This document shows, piece by piece, positions 41,503 through 50,565 of a stretch of 55,176 nucleotides of DNA. Position 1 is the first letter of the stretch. The number at the start of each line of letters is the position of its first letter. The DNA is from Spirochaetaceae bacterium (GTDB lineage: Bacteria; Spirochaetota; Spirochaetia; Treponematales; Rectinemataceae), in contig JANYKC010000071.1 in assembly GCA_025358255.1 (NCBI GenBank), positions 1 to 55,176 on the forward strand, given 5' to 3'. The notes beneath the pieces are model-generated. The model was not told the DNA's origin, did no database searches, and worked only from the letters and a program-made list of their open reading frames with translations. The position numbers and the translations under genes were made by a program.

Positions 41503-44337
41503 TCAGCGCGGCTTGGCGCTGGACACTTCCTTCAGGCCTTCGCCGTCTTCCAGGGGCTCCCCTTGGCCCTCCGCCGCGGGCGCGGGCATCCCGGGCTTGG
41601 CGATCACCTGGTTGAGGGGCGGAAGCAGGCGACGGGGATGGGCGATGGCATCCAGCCAATCGCGGAATTCGGGCAGCGTCGTCGAGATGAGGCGCACAAG
41701 GTCCACCGCCATCTCCTTCATGTGCCGCGATAGCGCGTAATCGATGAGGATGCGGTCGAGGGCATCGTCGCAAAAAACCGCATGGAGATCGGTGAGGAGC
41801 CTGACCGCCCTCATCTCCGCCTTGGCATCGAGGGGCTTGCCGTGGAAGAGCTCGGGCTGGGGCTTGAGTATGGCCCGCAGCGAGTTCCGGGTGCGGGGTT
41901 CCTCGCGGAATATGTAGAGGATGTCGAGTATGGCGATCGCCTTCTCCTCCTTCTTGCCCTCCGTGATGCGCGGGACGATCTCCTCCACGTCGCGGCGCCG
42001 GAGCCTCAGGGTTTTCAGGTACTTGCTGGAGCCCTCGATGAAGCCTGCCACCACGTCGGACCAGATCTTGGACTGGACGATCGTGGGAAGGCCCAAGGCG
42101 TTGCCCACGGGGGCGAATACGGTCGCGAAAGGCCAGGAGATGATGGTCCTGAACAGGTTGGCGCGGATGACGCGCCGGTCGAAGCCACGGAGCTTGTTGT
42201 GGGTCGCGATATAGAGGCCGTTCACGAAGGAGACGAAGAAGAATTTCACCGCGTTGTAGAGAAGCCCGGTGGCCGCCAGCGGCCAGAGGATGTCGAACCT
42301 CGCCTTGACGAAGGCCATGATGGGGACCGAGAACCCCGTCCAGAAGAGGGACTGGGCCACGTTGTTCCAGTTGACGCTTTTCGTGCTCCATTGGCTGATC
42401 CTTGCGCCCTTGAAGGCGACCAGGTCGGCGATGGAATTCCGGAAGCCGGTTATGCCCAGCCAGAGGCAGGCGTAGGCGGGGCCGATGAAATGATCCGCGA
42501 CGAGCCAGCCGAAGGTGGCCATCGCGAGGCGCACGAGGATGGGGTTGAGGTAGCGCAATGCCCGCGGGAGGGGCACTTGCGAGGCTGAGCCCGAATCCTC
42601 CTCGTCTCCCAGCCGGTTCTCGTAGCCTTCGGAGACCTTGCCCATGCACAGGATCTCCGCTTGCCGTCCACTTTCGTCGAGGTTGACGGTCTCCCCGCCG
42701 GCGATCACCAGGCGGGACACGACGCCCGGTAGGGCGATGTGCCGTTTCGCATAACGCGCCCGGTACTTTCCCTTGAGGGCATCGGCGCGGATGAAGCCCA
42801 TGCCGGGGATCTCCGGGCTGCGCCCCGTCGCGTCGCTGCCGCACACGGGGACGAAGGGAGCCCGGCCCGTGCCCGCTGCCCGCCGGTTGTGCTCGTTGAC
42901 GAAGCGGCAGAAGCGGATGATCTCGTCGCCTTCCCGGCGCACCGAATCGCGGATGTTGTAGATCTCCACCTGGTCGATCAGGCCTTCGCCCGCCTCGAGG
43001 AGGCGCACGGCGCGTGAATAGCCGTGCTCGAGGGGCTGGATGAGCTTGAGGGAGCAACCCGCGAGCCCGAGCGTCCTCCGGAGCTTGGCCAGGTCGTCGA
43101 AGGCCGACGCGTGGTCGGCTTCGGCGGGATCGGGGAACCACCGCCGCTTCAGGGCGTCCGGATTGGCTGTCCGGAACTCCTCCCTGGTCTTCTGGTAGCG
43201 GGAATCGATGATGGTGAGGTCCCAGGCCGAGATGAGGTTGTTGCGGCGGTCGCGCCGCGCCTTGCCGCGAAGGGCCTTGAGGTAGAGCACGCGGTTTTCC
43301 AGCACGGGCTTGTAGGAGCGCCAGAGGAATTCGCCCAGGTGCGCGCGGCTTGCGCTGGAGAGGGGAACCCAGGCCGCAAGGTCCTTCATCCTGAGCCGGG
43401 GGATCCGGTACATCCGCTTGCCGGGGAAGCCCTCGTTGAGCTCCAGGAGGGCCGTCTCGTTGAAGTGCGTTATGAGGTGGCGGATGGATTCGATCCGGCC
43501 GTCCTGGTCCTCCTCGAGCCCCGAGAAGAGGGGCTTGAGGTTGCGGCGGTTGTTGCGGAAGAACCTGCCCACGTCGTCGCCCCGGCGCATCTCCGGGACG
43601 AGGGCCATGAAGTGGAACCGCTCGCCCTCGAAATCGAGGCCGACCTCGATGCCGACATTGACCTTGATGCCGACGATGCGGCCAGCCTCGACGGCTTCCT
43701 CCATCATCTCGATGGCCGCGGAGCCGTTGTAGGCTATCGTGAGCTCCGAGATCCCCTTTATGAAGGCGTCGATGAGGAGCTGGGTCGGGTTCTTCCTTCC
43801 CGTGGTGGCCGTGTCATGGACATGGTTGTCCACGCCCGCGCCGAGCTCCTTGAGCTTGGCCCCTGCCTCGGGAAGCTCCACGAGGTTGAGCCGGTCAAGG
43901 AGGCGGCGGATGGTCTGGACCTGGCCATAGGTGGAGGCGGAGAAGTCCTGGAGGAGCTCGAGCTGGCGCCGCCGGTCGTCCCGGCTTTTCACGGCTTCCT
44001 TGATGAGGGCCATCTGCACGCGCGCCGTGTTGAGGGGCATGTCAAGGGCCTGGGTGTGGAAGGACGCGTCCACCATCATGCGCAGGGCGCGGAGGCGCGA
44101 TTTGGCATGCCTGGAATCCAGGTCCTTGATGACCATGATATAGGCCTCGGCGATGGAGATCCGTCGCTTCTTGAACCAGCGCGCCACGCCCAGGGGATGG
44201 GAGCGTGGCTCCTCCTCGATCGACTCCGGCTGGTCGATGCGGGAATTGAGGTCACGACGGAGCTTGTAGAGCTCGCTGGAAAAGCTGAGGCTGTCCACGA
44301 GCCGCGTGTACAGCGCCAGGATTCTGGAATTGGTCAT
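41503..44337 (-). CDS. large PHP-like protein with C-terminal membrane region, unknown function
   Basis: 944 residues; not a family I can name. Residues about 165-250 look like a degenerate PHP phosphoesterase: GVDNHVHDTATTGRKNPTQL keeps the H-x-H pair (His172, His174), IKGISELTIAYN replaces the usual AITDH, and VNVGIEVGLDFEGERFHFMA matches the GIE step. The middle (300-600) is soluble with a late TIM-barrel-like feel (GMGFIRADALKGKYRARY). Residues about 610-760 contain several hydrophobic segments (FIGPAYACLWLGITGFRNSI, VKFFFVSFVNGLYIATHNKL, IISWPFATVFAPVGNALGL). The rest is helical and ends in an Ala/Pro/Glu-rich tail. It is a single-gene unit. Confidence 0.8.
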   Translation of the reverse strand: MTNSRILALYTRLVDSLSFSSELYKLRRDLNSRIDQPESIEEEPRSHPLGVARWFKKRRISIAEAYIMVIKDLDSRHAKSRLRALRMMVDASFHTQALDMPLNTARVQMALIKEAVKSRDDRRRQLELLQDFSASTYGQVQTIRRLLDRLNLVELPEAGAKLKELGAGVDNHVHDTATTGRKNPTQLLIDAFIKGISELTIAYNGSAAIEMMEEAVEAGRIVGIKVNVGIEVGLDFEGERFHFMALVPEMRRGDDVGRFFRNNRRNLKPLFSGLEEDQDGRIESIRHLITHFNETALLELNEGFPGKRMYRIPRLRMKDLAAWVPLSSASRAHLGEFLWRSYKPVLENRVLYLKALRGKARRDRRNNLISAWDLTIIDSRYQKTREEFRTANPDALKRRWFPDPAEADHASAFDDLAKLRRTLGLAGCSLKLIQPLEHGYSRAVRLLEAGEGLIDQVEIYNIRDSVRREGDEIIRFCRFVNEHNRRAAGTGRAPFVPVCGSDATGRSPEIPGMGFIRADALKGKYRARYAKRHIALPGVVSRLVIAGGETVNLDESGRQAEILCMGKVSEGYENRLGDEEDSGSASQVPLPRALRYLNPILVRLAMATFGWLVADHFIGPAYACLWLGITGFRNSIADLVAFKGARISQWSTKSVNWNNVAQSLFWTGFSVPIMAFVKARFDILWPLAATGLLYNAVKFFFVSFVNGLYIATHNKLRGFDRRVIRANLFRTIISWPFATVFAPVGNALGLPTIVQSKIWSDVVAGFIEGSSKYLKTLRLRRRDVEEIVPRITEGKKEEKAIAILDILYIFREEPRTRNSLRAILKPQPELFHGKPLDAKAEMRAVRLLTDLHAVFCDDALDRILIDYALSRHMKEMAVDLVRLISTTLPEFRDWLDAIAHPRRLLPPLNQVIAKPGMPAPAAEGQGEPLEDGEGLKEVSSAKPR

Positions 44338-44524
44338 GTCCCACCCTTCGATTGACGCAAATATAGCACGGAAGCCCAGCCTGCGGAACCATCGGATAGG
44401 GAGCCGGACCGAATGTCCTGGACCTCCAGTGCCCCCTCTCGCAGTCTATAGGCAAATGGAATACCCACGCCATCGCGGCGACAGGTCGGTGCCCCATTTC
44501 AGGGCCTTCGGGGTGAGGATGCCC

Positions 44525-44914
44525 TCGGCGCCGCCCTCGACATGGGGGAGGCGCCGCCCTCGACATGGGGAAGGCGCCGCCCTCGACATGGGGGAGGCCC
44601 TCGTCGGGATGAAGCGCGAACGTTCCCTGTCCGGCAAGGCCGCGGTCAGGATTGGCATCGGCATGCACTCAGGCGAGGTGATGGCAGGCAACGTGGGCTC
44701 ATCGAAGAAGCTCCAGCGCGCGGCGATCGGCGACATTGTCAACCCCGCCTCGCGCATCGAGGGCCTCAACAAGGACTACGGCTCCTTCCTCCTCGTGTCG
44801 GGCACGACCTGGGAGCCCTTTGGCGAAGGAAGGCGGGGCCTGGACTTCGAGGGGCTCCCGGGCGTGCCGGTCCGCGGCAAGGCTTGGGCGGTGGACATCT
44901 ACCGCTTGGCCTGA
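44525..44914 (+). pseudogene. truncated class III adenylate/guanylate cyclase remnant
   Basis: From ATG 44588, 108 codons encode the C-terminal half of a class III cyclase: RIGIGMHSGEVMAGNVGSS and AIGDIVNPASRIEGLNKDYG are clear, including the conserved N-x-x-x-R. The N-terminal half with the metal-binding aspartates is missing; traces upstream (about 44500-44530) are in another frame, and the 23-bp repeat sits at the break. The last 16 bases overlap the hemerythrin receptor gene tail to tail. It is probably a decayed cyclase. Confidence 0.75.
44527..44595 (+). repeat. 3 x 23-bp tandem repeat interrupting a cyclase remnant
   Basis: Three adjacent 23-base units (44527-44549, 44550-44572, 44573-44595), differing at one or two bases, each beginning GGCGCCGCC and containing CTCGACATGGGG. 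In the cyclase reading frame one unit encodes AALDMGE. Because 23 is not a multiple of three, the two extra copies shift the frame. Confidence 0.88.
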
Positions 44915-47124
44915 TCCGCGGCCGCGATGAAATTCCCGTATTGGCGGTCCACCTTCCCGATATGCTCGATGAGCCAGTTGACGACCTTGTCCTGGAGGAG
45001 GATGAGGAGGGAGGCCGAGAGGCCATCCTCCTTCATTCGCCGGGCGAGGCTTGCGAACTCGGCCGTGAAGGCCCGGTGCAGGGCGATGTGCGCCTCGAGC
45101 TTCGGGTAGCGTTTTTCCCGCATGAGCCTCTCCTCGTCCGCGAAGTGGAAGACCACGTAGTCGTTGATGAAATTCACGAGTCCGTCTATGTCGCCTCCCT
45201 TGCTGTCCCCGAGCATGCCTTCAAGGAGGGCATTGATGCGCTTGAAGAGCTCCTTGTGCTGGTCGTCCATCGCGGTGACGCCCACCGAGAGCATGTCGGA
45301 CCAGTCGATGCCGAAATCGATCCTGGCGTTCGCCGTCTCGTCCTGGGCGTAGCCGATGGAGAACTTCCCGACCTCCCCCCGGAGCATCGAGTTGTTGAAG
45401 AGGTTCTGGTTGCCGAAGGCGGCGACCTTGAGGGATACGCTGCCCAAGGTCGTGGCCAGGGCGGTGATGCCGCCGATGTCCTCGAGGGTCTCCCTGGACA
45501 CTTCCTTGATATTGTGGATGGAGCGGAGGATCTCGCCGGTCCCTTCCTTCATCTCGCTCGAGGCTCCGCGCACGGTCTCGCTCGTCTGGACGAGTGTGTT
45601 GATGGAGGATAGGATCTCGCCCGAGGCTTGGGAGAGCTCGTTCATCGATATCGAGACCTCCTGGAGGGCTTTGGCGAACTCGCCCACCTCGACATTGATC
45701 CTGCCGAGCGCCTCCTCGCTCTCGTTGCCTGCCTTGGTCGCGAGCCTGATGCCCGTGGTCGTAGTTGTGAGGTTCTTGGCGATGAGGGCCGCGTTGGATC
45801 CCGTGTCCTCCGCGAGCTTCCGGATCTCGTCCGCCACCACCGCGAAGCCCTTGCCGGCGTTGCCGGCGTGCGCCGCCTCGATGGAGGCGTTCATCGCGAG
45901 GAGGTTGGTCTGGTTGGAGATGTTGTCGATGATGCCGACCATGTCCATCATGGCGTCGGCGCTCCGGGCGATGTCGGCGATGATGGAATTGGCCGTCTGC
46001 ACCTTCTCCCCGCCGCCCCGTATGAGCTCCACGAGGGCTTCGATCGACGCTGTGCGCACCTCCGCGATGCGGGCCACGTTCCCCACCGATGCCATGATCT
46101 CCTCGATCGAAGCGCTTGACCTCTCGATCGCGCTGAACTGGTGGTCCACCTGGCCCGCGAGGTTCCCGATGCTCGCCATGATCTCCTCGATGTAGGCCGA
46201 GGCCCCCGCTATGTCCGCGTCGAGGCCGATGATGCGCTCGCGCATGTCCCCGATCTCCACGGCCATCTCGGCGGTGGACTCGGCGGCCACCCGCGACGCC
46301 GTCGAGAGGTGGTCGCCCAGCCGGTGGTTCTTGTCGATGAGGCCCGTGATCTCCACGAGGATGCCGCGCAGCTTGGCGATGAAAAGGTTGAACCAGGAGG
46401 CGAGGTCGCCCGCTTCGTCGCCTTGGCGGACCTCAAGGCGCTTCGTGAGGTCCCCGGCGCTGCTGGCCAGGTCCCTGAAGCTGTCCACGGCCATGGCTAT
46501 GGGCCTGGAAAGGCCGCGGGCGAGGAGGATGCCCCCGGCGATGAGGAAGGCGACCATGAAAAGACCGAAGGCCAGGGTCAGCCGGAAGGTCGAGGCCAGG
46601 CTGGCATTGAAGGCCGAGACCGTCCGGCCCCTCTCCTCCACGATCGGGGTCACCAAGGCAGGCAAGGCCTCGAGCATCAAGGCGCCAGCGGCATCGAATC
46701 CCGCCATCGAGGCGTCACCTTCCTTCCTGCCCGTCGCGTAGCTTTGGGCCATTGCGGCGCCGGAATCCCAGAAGGCGGAGAGGAGGCCCTTGAAGTCGGA
46801 CATGGCCTGCCGGGCTTTCTCGTCGGTCTCGGCGGCGAGGAGCCTTTCGATGTCGGCGTTCGCCGCATCGAAAGCCCTGCGCGCCTCCACATCGATGGCC
46901 TCGCGGTTCTGGGTGAGGCTCGCATCGGTGATGTATTGCCGGATGTTCGCGGTCTGGAGCTGGAGGTCCTGGACGACGCTTCGCTTGTCATCGAAGGTGA
47001 TGAGGCGGGGCATGAGCCTGCGCGCGGCCTCACCGCTCAGAAGCGAGGCGCCGACGAGCACGGCGACCATGATGGCCACGAGGACACTGGCCGCGAGGAT
47101 CTTGGAGCGGATCGTCAAACGCAT
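44899..47124 (-). CDS. methyl-accepting chemotaxis protein with C-terminal bacteriohemerythrin
   Basis: 741 residues from the ATG preceded by GGAGG. TM1 ([20 protein letters not shown]), a helical periplasmic four-helix-bundle-like domain, TM2 ([20 protein letters not shown]), HAMP and an MCP signalling domain with [20 protein letters not shown]. Residues about 610-740 are hemerythrin: [52 protein letters not shown] and [16 protein letters not shown] carry the diiron ligands (His, Glu, several His, Asp). It should sense oxygen at a cytoplasmic diiron site, like DcrH-type receptors. Confidence 0.95.
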   Translation of the reverse strand: MRLTIRSKILAASVLVAIMVAVLVGASLLSGEAARRLMPRLITFDDKRSVVQDLQLQTANIRQYITDASLTQNREAIDVEARRAFDAANADIERLLAAETDEKARQAMSDFKGLLSAFWDSGAAMAQSYATGRKEGDASMAGFDAAGALMLEALPALVTPIVEERGRTVSAFNASLASTFRLTLAFGLFMVAFLIAGGILLARGLSRPIAMAVDSFRDLASSAGDLTKRLEVRQGDEAGDLASWFNLFIAKLRGILVEITGLIDKNHRLGDHLSTASRVAAESTAEMAVEIGDMRERIIGLDADIAGASAYIEEIMASIGNLAGQVDHQFSAIERSSASIEEIMASVGNVARIAEVRTASIEALVELIRGGGEKVQTANSIIADIARSADAMMDMVGIIDNISNQTNLLAMNASIEAAHAGNAGKGFAVVADEIRKLAEDTGSNAALIAKNLTTTTTGIRLATKAGNESEEALGRINVEVGEFAKALQEVSISMNELSQASGEILSSINTLVQTSETVRGASSEMKEGTGEILRSIHNIKEVSRETLEDIGGITALATTLGSVSLKVAAFGNQNLFNNSMLRGEVGKFSIGYAQDETANARIDFGIDWSDMLSVGVTAMDDQHKELFKRINALLEGMLGDSKGGDIDGLVNFINDYVVFHFADEERLMREKRYPKLEAHIALHRAFTAEFASLARRMKEDGLSASLLILLQDKVVNWLIEHIGKVDRQYGNFIAAADQAKR

Positions 47125-47172
47125 GATTCCTCCACATCGACAAATATAAGTCACTTTTCGCGTTTTCGCCGC

Positions 47173-47200
47173 TTGTTAACGCGTGGGCGCGCATTATCTT
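47173..47200 (+). promoter_or_regulatory. promoter of the PAS-GGDEF gene, leaderless layout
   Basis: TTGTTA (47173-47178), 16 bases, TATCTT (47195-47200), with seven bases to the ATG at 47208. No ribosome-binding site precedes that ATG. Confidence 0.5.
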
Positions 47201-47207
47201 TGGTGTA

Positions 47208-48578
47208 ATGCAGCCTGCTTCCCGTCGCGTGGAGCGCCCCGTCGCTCCCCTTGCCGGCATTCCTGCCCCTCCCTACGGGCAAATTGACGCCGAGATGCGC
47301 GCCCTCCTGGACAAGCTCCCCGTCGGCTTTTACAGGGCCACGGCCGAGGGCATCTGCATCGAGGCCAACAAGGCCCTGGCTGTCATGCTTGGCTACCGAA
47401 AAGGGGCGGACATGGCCGGCCTGGACTTCCCGGCCCTGAAATCGGAAAACGGCGCCGCCGGGGCCGGAGCTCCGGATGCCCAGGGCGCCTGGATATCCCG
47501 GGAGGGTTCCAGCCCCTGTGGCTACGAGGAATTCCTCCTGCGCTCCGTCGAGGGGAGGCTGGTCCACGTCCGCGATTTCGCGCGCGCCATCCGCGATGAC
47601 GCGGGGAAGGTCCTCCGTGTGGATGGAGTGGTGGTGGACATCACCGAACTCAAGGACACCGAGGCGGAGCTGCGCGGGTCCGAACGCGAATACCGCATGC
47701 TTTTCGAAAAAGCCCACGACGCCATCATCATCTTCGCGATCGAGGACGAGGAGGTCCTCGACGTCAACGACTCCGCCTGCCGCCTCTATGGCTTCGACCG
47801 CCGCGAGTTCCTGGGGCTCTCGCTCGAGACCATCTCCAAGGATGTGCGGCGGGGCAAGGAGCGCATCGAGCGTTTCCTGGTGAGCCGCGAGGACCGGAGC
47901 TTCGAAACCACCCACTTCCGGAAGGACGGGGCCGAGCTCAGGCTCGAGATCAACGCGGCCATCGTCTCCTTCCATGGCAGGCGCGCCATCATGAGCATAA
48001 ACCGCGATGTCACGGAGCGGACGCGCCGAGTGGAGGACCTTCGCCGCATGGCCCTCATCGATACCCTCACCGGCATACCCAACCGGGTCCTTTTCGAGGA
48101 TCACCTCGCTCTCGCGCTGGCCCAGGCCGCCCACCATGGCAGCCCCCTTGCCCTCCTCTTCCTTGATATTGACGGTTTCAAGGAGATAAACGACAGCCTC
48201 GGCCACGCCGCCGGCGACGACATCCTGCGGGAGGTGGCGCGGCGGCTCGAGGTGGCCCTGCGTTCCGGCGATACGGTGGCGCGCTATGGCGGGGACGAAT
48301 TCGTCATACTCCTCCCCGAGCTCGCTTCGGCCGCGGACGCCGAGGAAGTGGCCCGCAAGGTGCTTGCGATCGTGGAGGGCGAGGTTCGGACGCCATTCGG
48401 GACGGCACGCGCGGGCATCTCGGTGGGCATCGCCCTCTATCCCGAGTGCGGGCTGACGGCGGACGAGCTCATGGTCGCCGCCGACCGGGCCATGTATGAG
48501 GCCAAGGTCGCGGGCAAGGGCATTTCGCGCCGTGCACCCCCGCGGGGAACAGCCCCGACCGCCACTTGGCCTACATGA
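47208..48578 (+). CDS. PAS-PAS-GGDEF diguanylate cyclase
   Basis: 456 residues. Two PAS domains: one from about residue 30 (MRALLDKLPVGFYRATAEGI) with its C-terminal PAC-like VVVDITELKDTEAELRGSER, and one from about 165 (YRMLFEKAHDAIIIFAIEDE) ending SINRDVTERTRRVEDLRRMA. The GGDEF domain (about 285-445) has LTGIPNRVLFEDHLALALAQ, the intact active site YGGDEF and an upstream RSGD that fits the RxxD inhibitory site. It makes cyclic di-GMP in response to a cytoplasmic cue. ATG 47295, at the first PAS, is the alternative start. Confidence 0.94.
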   Translation: MQPASRRVERPVAPLAGIPAPPYGQIDAEMRALLDKLPVGFYRATAEGICIEANKALAVMLGYRKGADMAGLDFPALKSENGAAGAGAPDAQGAWISREGSSPCGYEEFLLRSVEGRLVHVRDFARAIRDDAGKVLRVDGVVVDITELKDTEAELRGSEREYRMLFEKAHDAIIIFAIEDEEVLDVNDSACRLYGFDRREFLGLSLETISKDVRRGKERIERFLVSREDRSFETTHFRKDGAELRLEINAAIVSFHGRRAIMSINRDVTERTRRVEDLRRMALIDTLTGIPNRVLFEDHLALALAQAAHHGSPLALLFLDIDGFKEINDSLGHAAGDDILREVARRLEVALRSGDTVARYGGDEFVILLPELASAADAEEVARKVLAIVEGEVRTPFGTARAGISVGIALYPECGLTADELMVAADRAMYEAKVAGKGISRRAPPRGTAPTATWPT

Positions 48579-48602
48579 GCTTGCGGAGCTATCCTTCGAT
48601 CC

Positions 48603-49727
48603 ATGAAGAACAATGACCTTGCGCGCTACCGCGCGAACCTCGAAGGGGAGCGCGACGCGGTATTCCTCTACGGCAAGCTCGCGGCCTCCGAGCCCAATCC
48701 CGACCTGGCCGGGGTCTATACCCGCCTGGCCGGGACCGAAGCCAGGCATGTGAGCTTCTGGGAAGGCAAGATCGTGGAGGCCGGCGCCGCCGTGCCTCCC
48801 TTCAAGCCCTCCTTCAACGCGCGCCTGCAGGCGCGTTATGCGAAACGCTACGGCGCGCAGTCTGTCGTCTCCTCGATCGCGAGGGTCGAAGGCAAGGCCG
48901 CGGGTTCCTACGACGGACAGCCCGAGGCCGAAGCGGCCGGGCTTGCCTCGGAGGAGCGCTCGCACGCGAGGGTCTTCGGGGCCTTGGCCGCGGCCTCAGG
49001 CGGCCTTGCCGGGGGCGAGGTGGCCCGTTTCGAGGGAAGGCACCGGTCAGGCGGCAACGCCTTGCGCGCCGGCACCCTCGGCGCGAACGACGGCCTCCTC
49101 TCCGTCTACAGCCTCGTGATGGGCGTGGCCGGCGCGGGCGTCGGCAAGCGGGAGATCCTCGTCACCGGCATAGCGGGCCTCCTCGCGGGCGCCCTCTCCA
49201 TGGCACTTGGGGAATGGATATCCGTCCAGAGCTCCCGCGAATTGTATGAGCGCCAGATAGGCATCGAACGGGACGAACTGGCCGATTCGCCCGAAGAGGA
49301 GATGGAGGAGCTCGCCCTGATCTACCGGGCCAAGGGCCTCGAGCCCGGAATGGCCCGGGCGACAGCCGAGCGCATCATCGCCAGGGGAGGGGAGAGCGCC
49401 CTCGACACCCTTGTGCGTGAGGAGCTGTCCATCGATCCGAAGGAGCTCGGCGGCTCGGCCTGGGAAGCCGCCATCACCTCCTTCGGGCTCTTCGCCGTCG
49501 GGGCCCTCATCCCTGTCCTGCCCTACGCCTTTTTTTCCGGGCAGGCCGCCATCCTCGCCAGCACGCTCTCCAGCGTCGTGGGGCTATTCGGCATAGGCGC
49601 CCTCACGACCCTCATGACGGGCAAGAATCCCCTGCTGCATGGCCTCAGGCACGTCCTCATCGGCCTCATGGCCGCAGCGGTCACCTTCGGCATCGGAAGG
49701 CTCATCGGCGGAAGCTTCCCCTTGTGA
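48603..49727 (+). CDS. ferritin-like/VIT1-CCC1 iron or manganese transporter (MbfA-like)
   Basis: 374 residues. The N-terminal 140 residues are a rubrerythrin/ferritin-like four-helix domain with E-x-x-H pairs (GTEARHVSFWE, SEERSHARVFG). The C-terminal VIT1/CCC1 domain has GTLGANDGLLSVYSLVMGVA, ISVQSSRELYERQI and several helices (SAWEAAITSFGLFAVGALIP). Proteins of this design (MbfA) export iron and respond to iron or peroxide. TATCCT (48590-48595) ends seven bases before the ATG, with TTGGCC 18 bases further upstream, giving a leaderless layout. It lies next to the oxygen-sensing receptor. Confidence 0.9.
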   Translation: MKNNDLARYRANLEGERDAVFLYGKLAASEPNPDLAGVYTRLAGTEARHVSFWEGKIVEAGAAVPPFKPSFNARLQARYAKRYGAQSVVSSIARVEGKAAGSYDGQPEAEAAGLASEERSHARVFGALAAASGGLAGGEVARFEGRHRSGGNALRAGTLGANDGLLSVYSLVMGVAGAGVGKREILVTGIAGLLAGALSMALGEWISVQSSRELYERQIGIERDELADSPEEEMEELALIYRAKGLEPGMARATAERIIARGGESALDTLVREELSIDPKELGGSAWEAAITSFGLFAVGALIPVLPYAFFSGQAAILASTLSSVVGLFGIGALTTLMTGKNPLLHGLRHVLIGLMAAAVTFGIGRLIGGSFPL

Positions 49728-49734
49728 AGGACCC

Positions 49735-50490
49735 TTAGGTAGGCCCCTGTTCCCTCCAGAGGTTGACTCCGCCCGAGCCCGTGAAGGCGAAGGGATTGTA
49801 GGAGTCTACGCCCAGCATGTCCTTCGATTCATGGGCCTTCAATAGCCGGCAGACGAGGACCGTGAGGGGCGTGAGAAGGGTCTCGATGCCCACCTTGATG
49901 ATCCACTGGGATATCACGAGGGAGACAAGCAGCTCCTTGGGGAAGACAGATGCAAGGCAGCCGACGGACACGAAAAGGGCGGTGTCGACCAGTTCGCCCG
50001 CGAGGGTCGAGGCGATGGTCCTCATGGGCAGCCAGCGGTGGGTCGGGTCCCATTTCACCATCCAGAGCTTCATCTTCGACATGATGAAGTCGTTCGTGAA
50101 GGAACCGAACCAGAAACCCACGAGGGAGGCCAGGACCAGGCCTGGGACCGAGCCGAGGATGGTGGCGAACTCCTTTTGGGTCGTGAAGTCGGGTGACCAG
50201 GGCATTGCCACGGCGGCGGAGAAGAGGAGGGCGGCAAGCGCGTTCATGGCGAAGCCGTACCAGATGACGCGCCTTGAGACCGCGAAGCCGAAGACCTCCG
50301 TGAGGACATCCCCGAAGATGTAGGTCATCGGGAAAAGGAGGAGGGTCCCCATGTCCATCGCCACGGGGAGGCCGGCGAGGGAAAAGCTGAGGAACTTCTG
50401 GGAGACGATGTTGCTGACGAGGATGAGGCCGACAAATGCGGCGATGACGGGTTCGAGCAGGCTGAAGGACCTGCCCTTGCGGGAATCCAT
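49735..50490 (-). CDS. yhhQ: queuosine precursor transporter (YhhQ/COG1738)
   Basis: 251 residues from the ATG five bases after GGAGG. About six transmembrane helices; VIAAFVGLILVSNIVSQKFL, MGTLLLFPMTYIFGDVLTEV, GFWFGSFTNDFIMSKMK and ELVDTALFVSVGCLASVFP are the characteristic motifs. It imports preQ0 or preQ1, the precursors of the tRNA base queuosine. The leader contains a candidate preQ1 riboswitch, matching the substrate. Confidence 0.93.
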   Translation of the reverse strand: MDSRKGRSFSLLEPVIAAFVGLILVSNIVSQKFLSFSLAGLPVAMDMGTLLLFPMTYIFGDVLTEVFGFAVSRRVIWYGFAMNALAALLFSAAVAMPWSPDFTTQKEFATILGSVPGLVLASLVGFWFGSFTNDFIMSKMKLWMVKWDPTHRWLPMRTIASTLAGELVDTALFVSVGCLASVFPKELLVSLVISQWIIKVGIETLLTPLTVLVCRLLKAHESKDMLGVDSYNPFAFTGSGGVNLWREQGPT

Positions 50491-50495
50491 GTGAA

Positions 50496-50545
50496 CCTCC
50501 ACTAGTTTTCTTTTGTATAGCGCAGGAATGGGTTTCGAACTGCGC
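50496..50545 (-). promoter_or_regulatory. candidate preQ1-I riboswitch upstream of yhhQ
   Basis: RNA read on the minus strand: GCGCAG, loop UUCGAAACCCAUUC, CUGCGC, then an A-rich tail UAUACAAAAGAAAACUAGU leading into GGAGG. A small stem, a UUC...ACCC loop, an A-rich tail with ACUA and overlap with the ribosome-binding site are the features of preQ1-I aptamers. Loop AACC can pair with GGUU next to the Shine-Dalgarno site. The loop is a few bases longer than usual, so this is a probable rather than certain match. A promoter (TTGCCG-N18-TATCCA, 50558-50587) would start RNA at about 50550. Confidence 0.55.
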
Positions 50546-50565
50546 TTTCAGCTAGACTGGATAGC

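Noticed and set aside
50526..50545. tRNA-like GGTTTCGAAC on the plus strand
   Set aside because: Only the T-loop resembles a tRNA; no acceptor, D or anticodon stems can be drawn. The opposite strand fits a riboswitch better.
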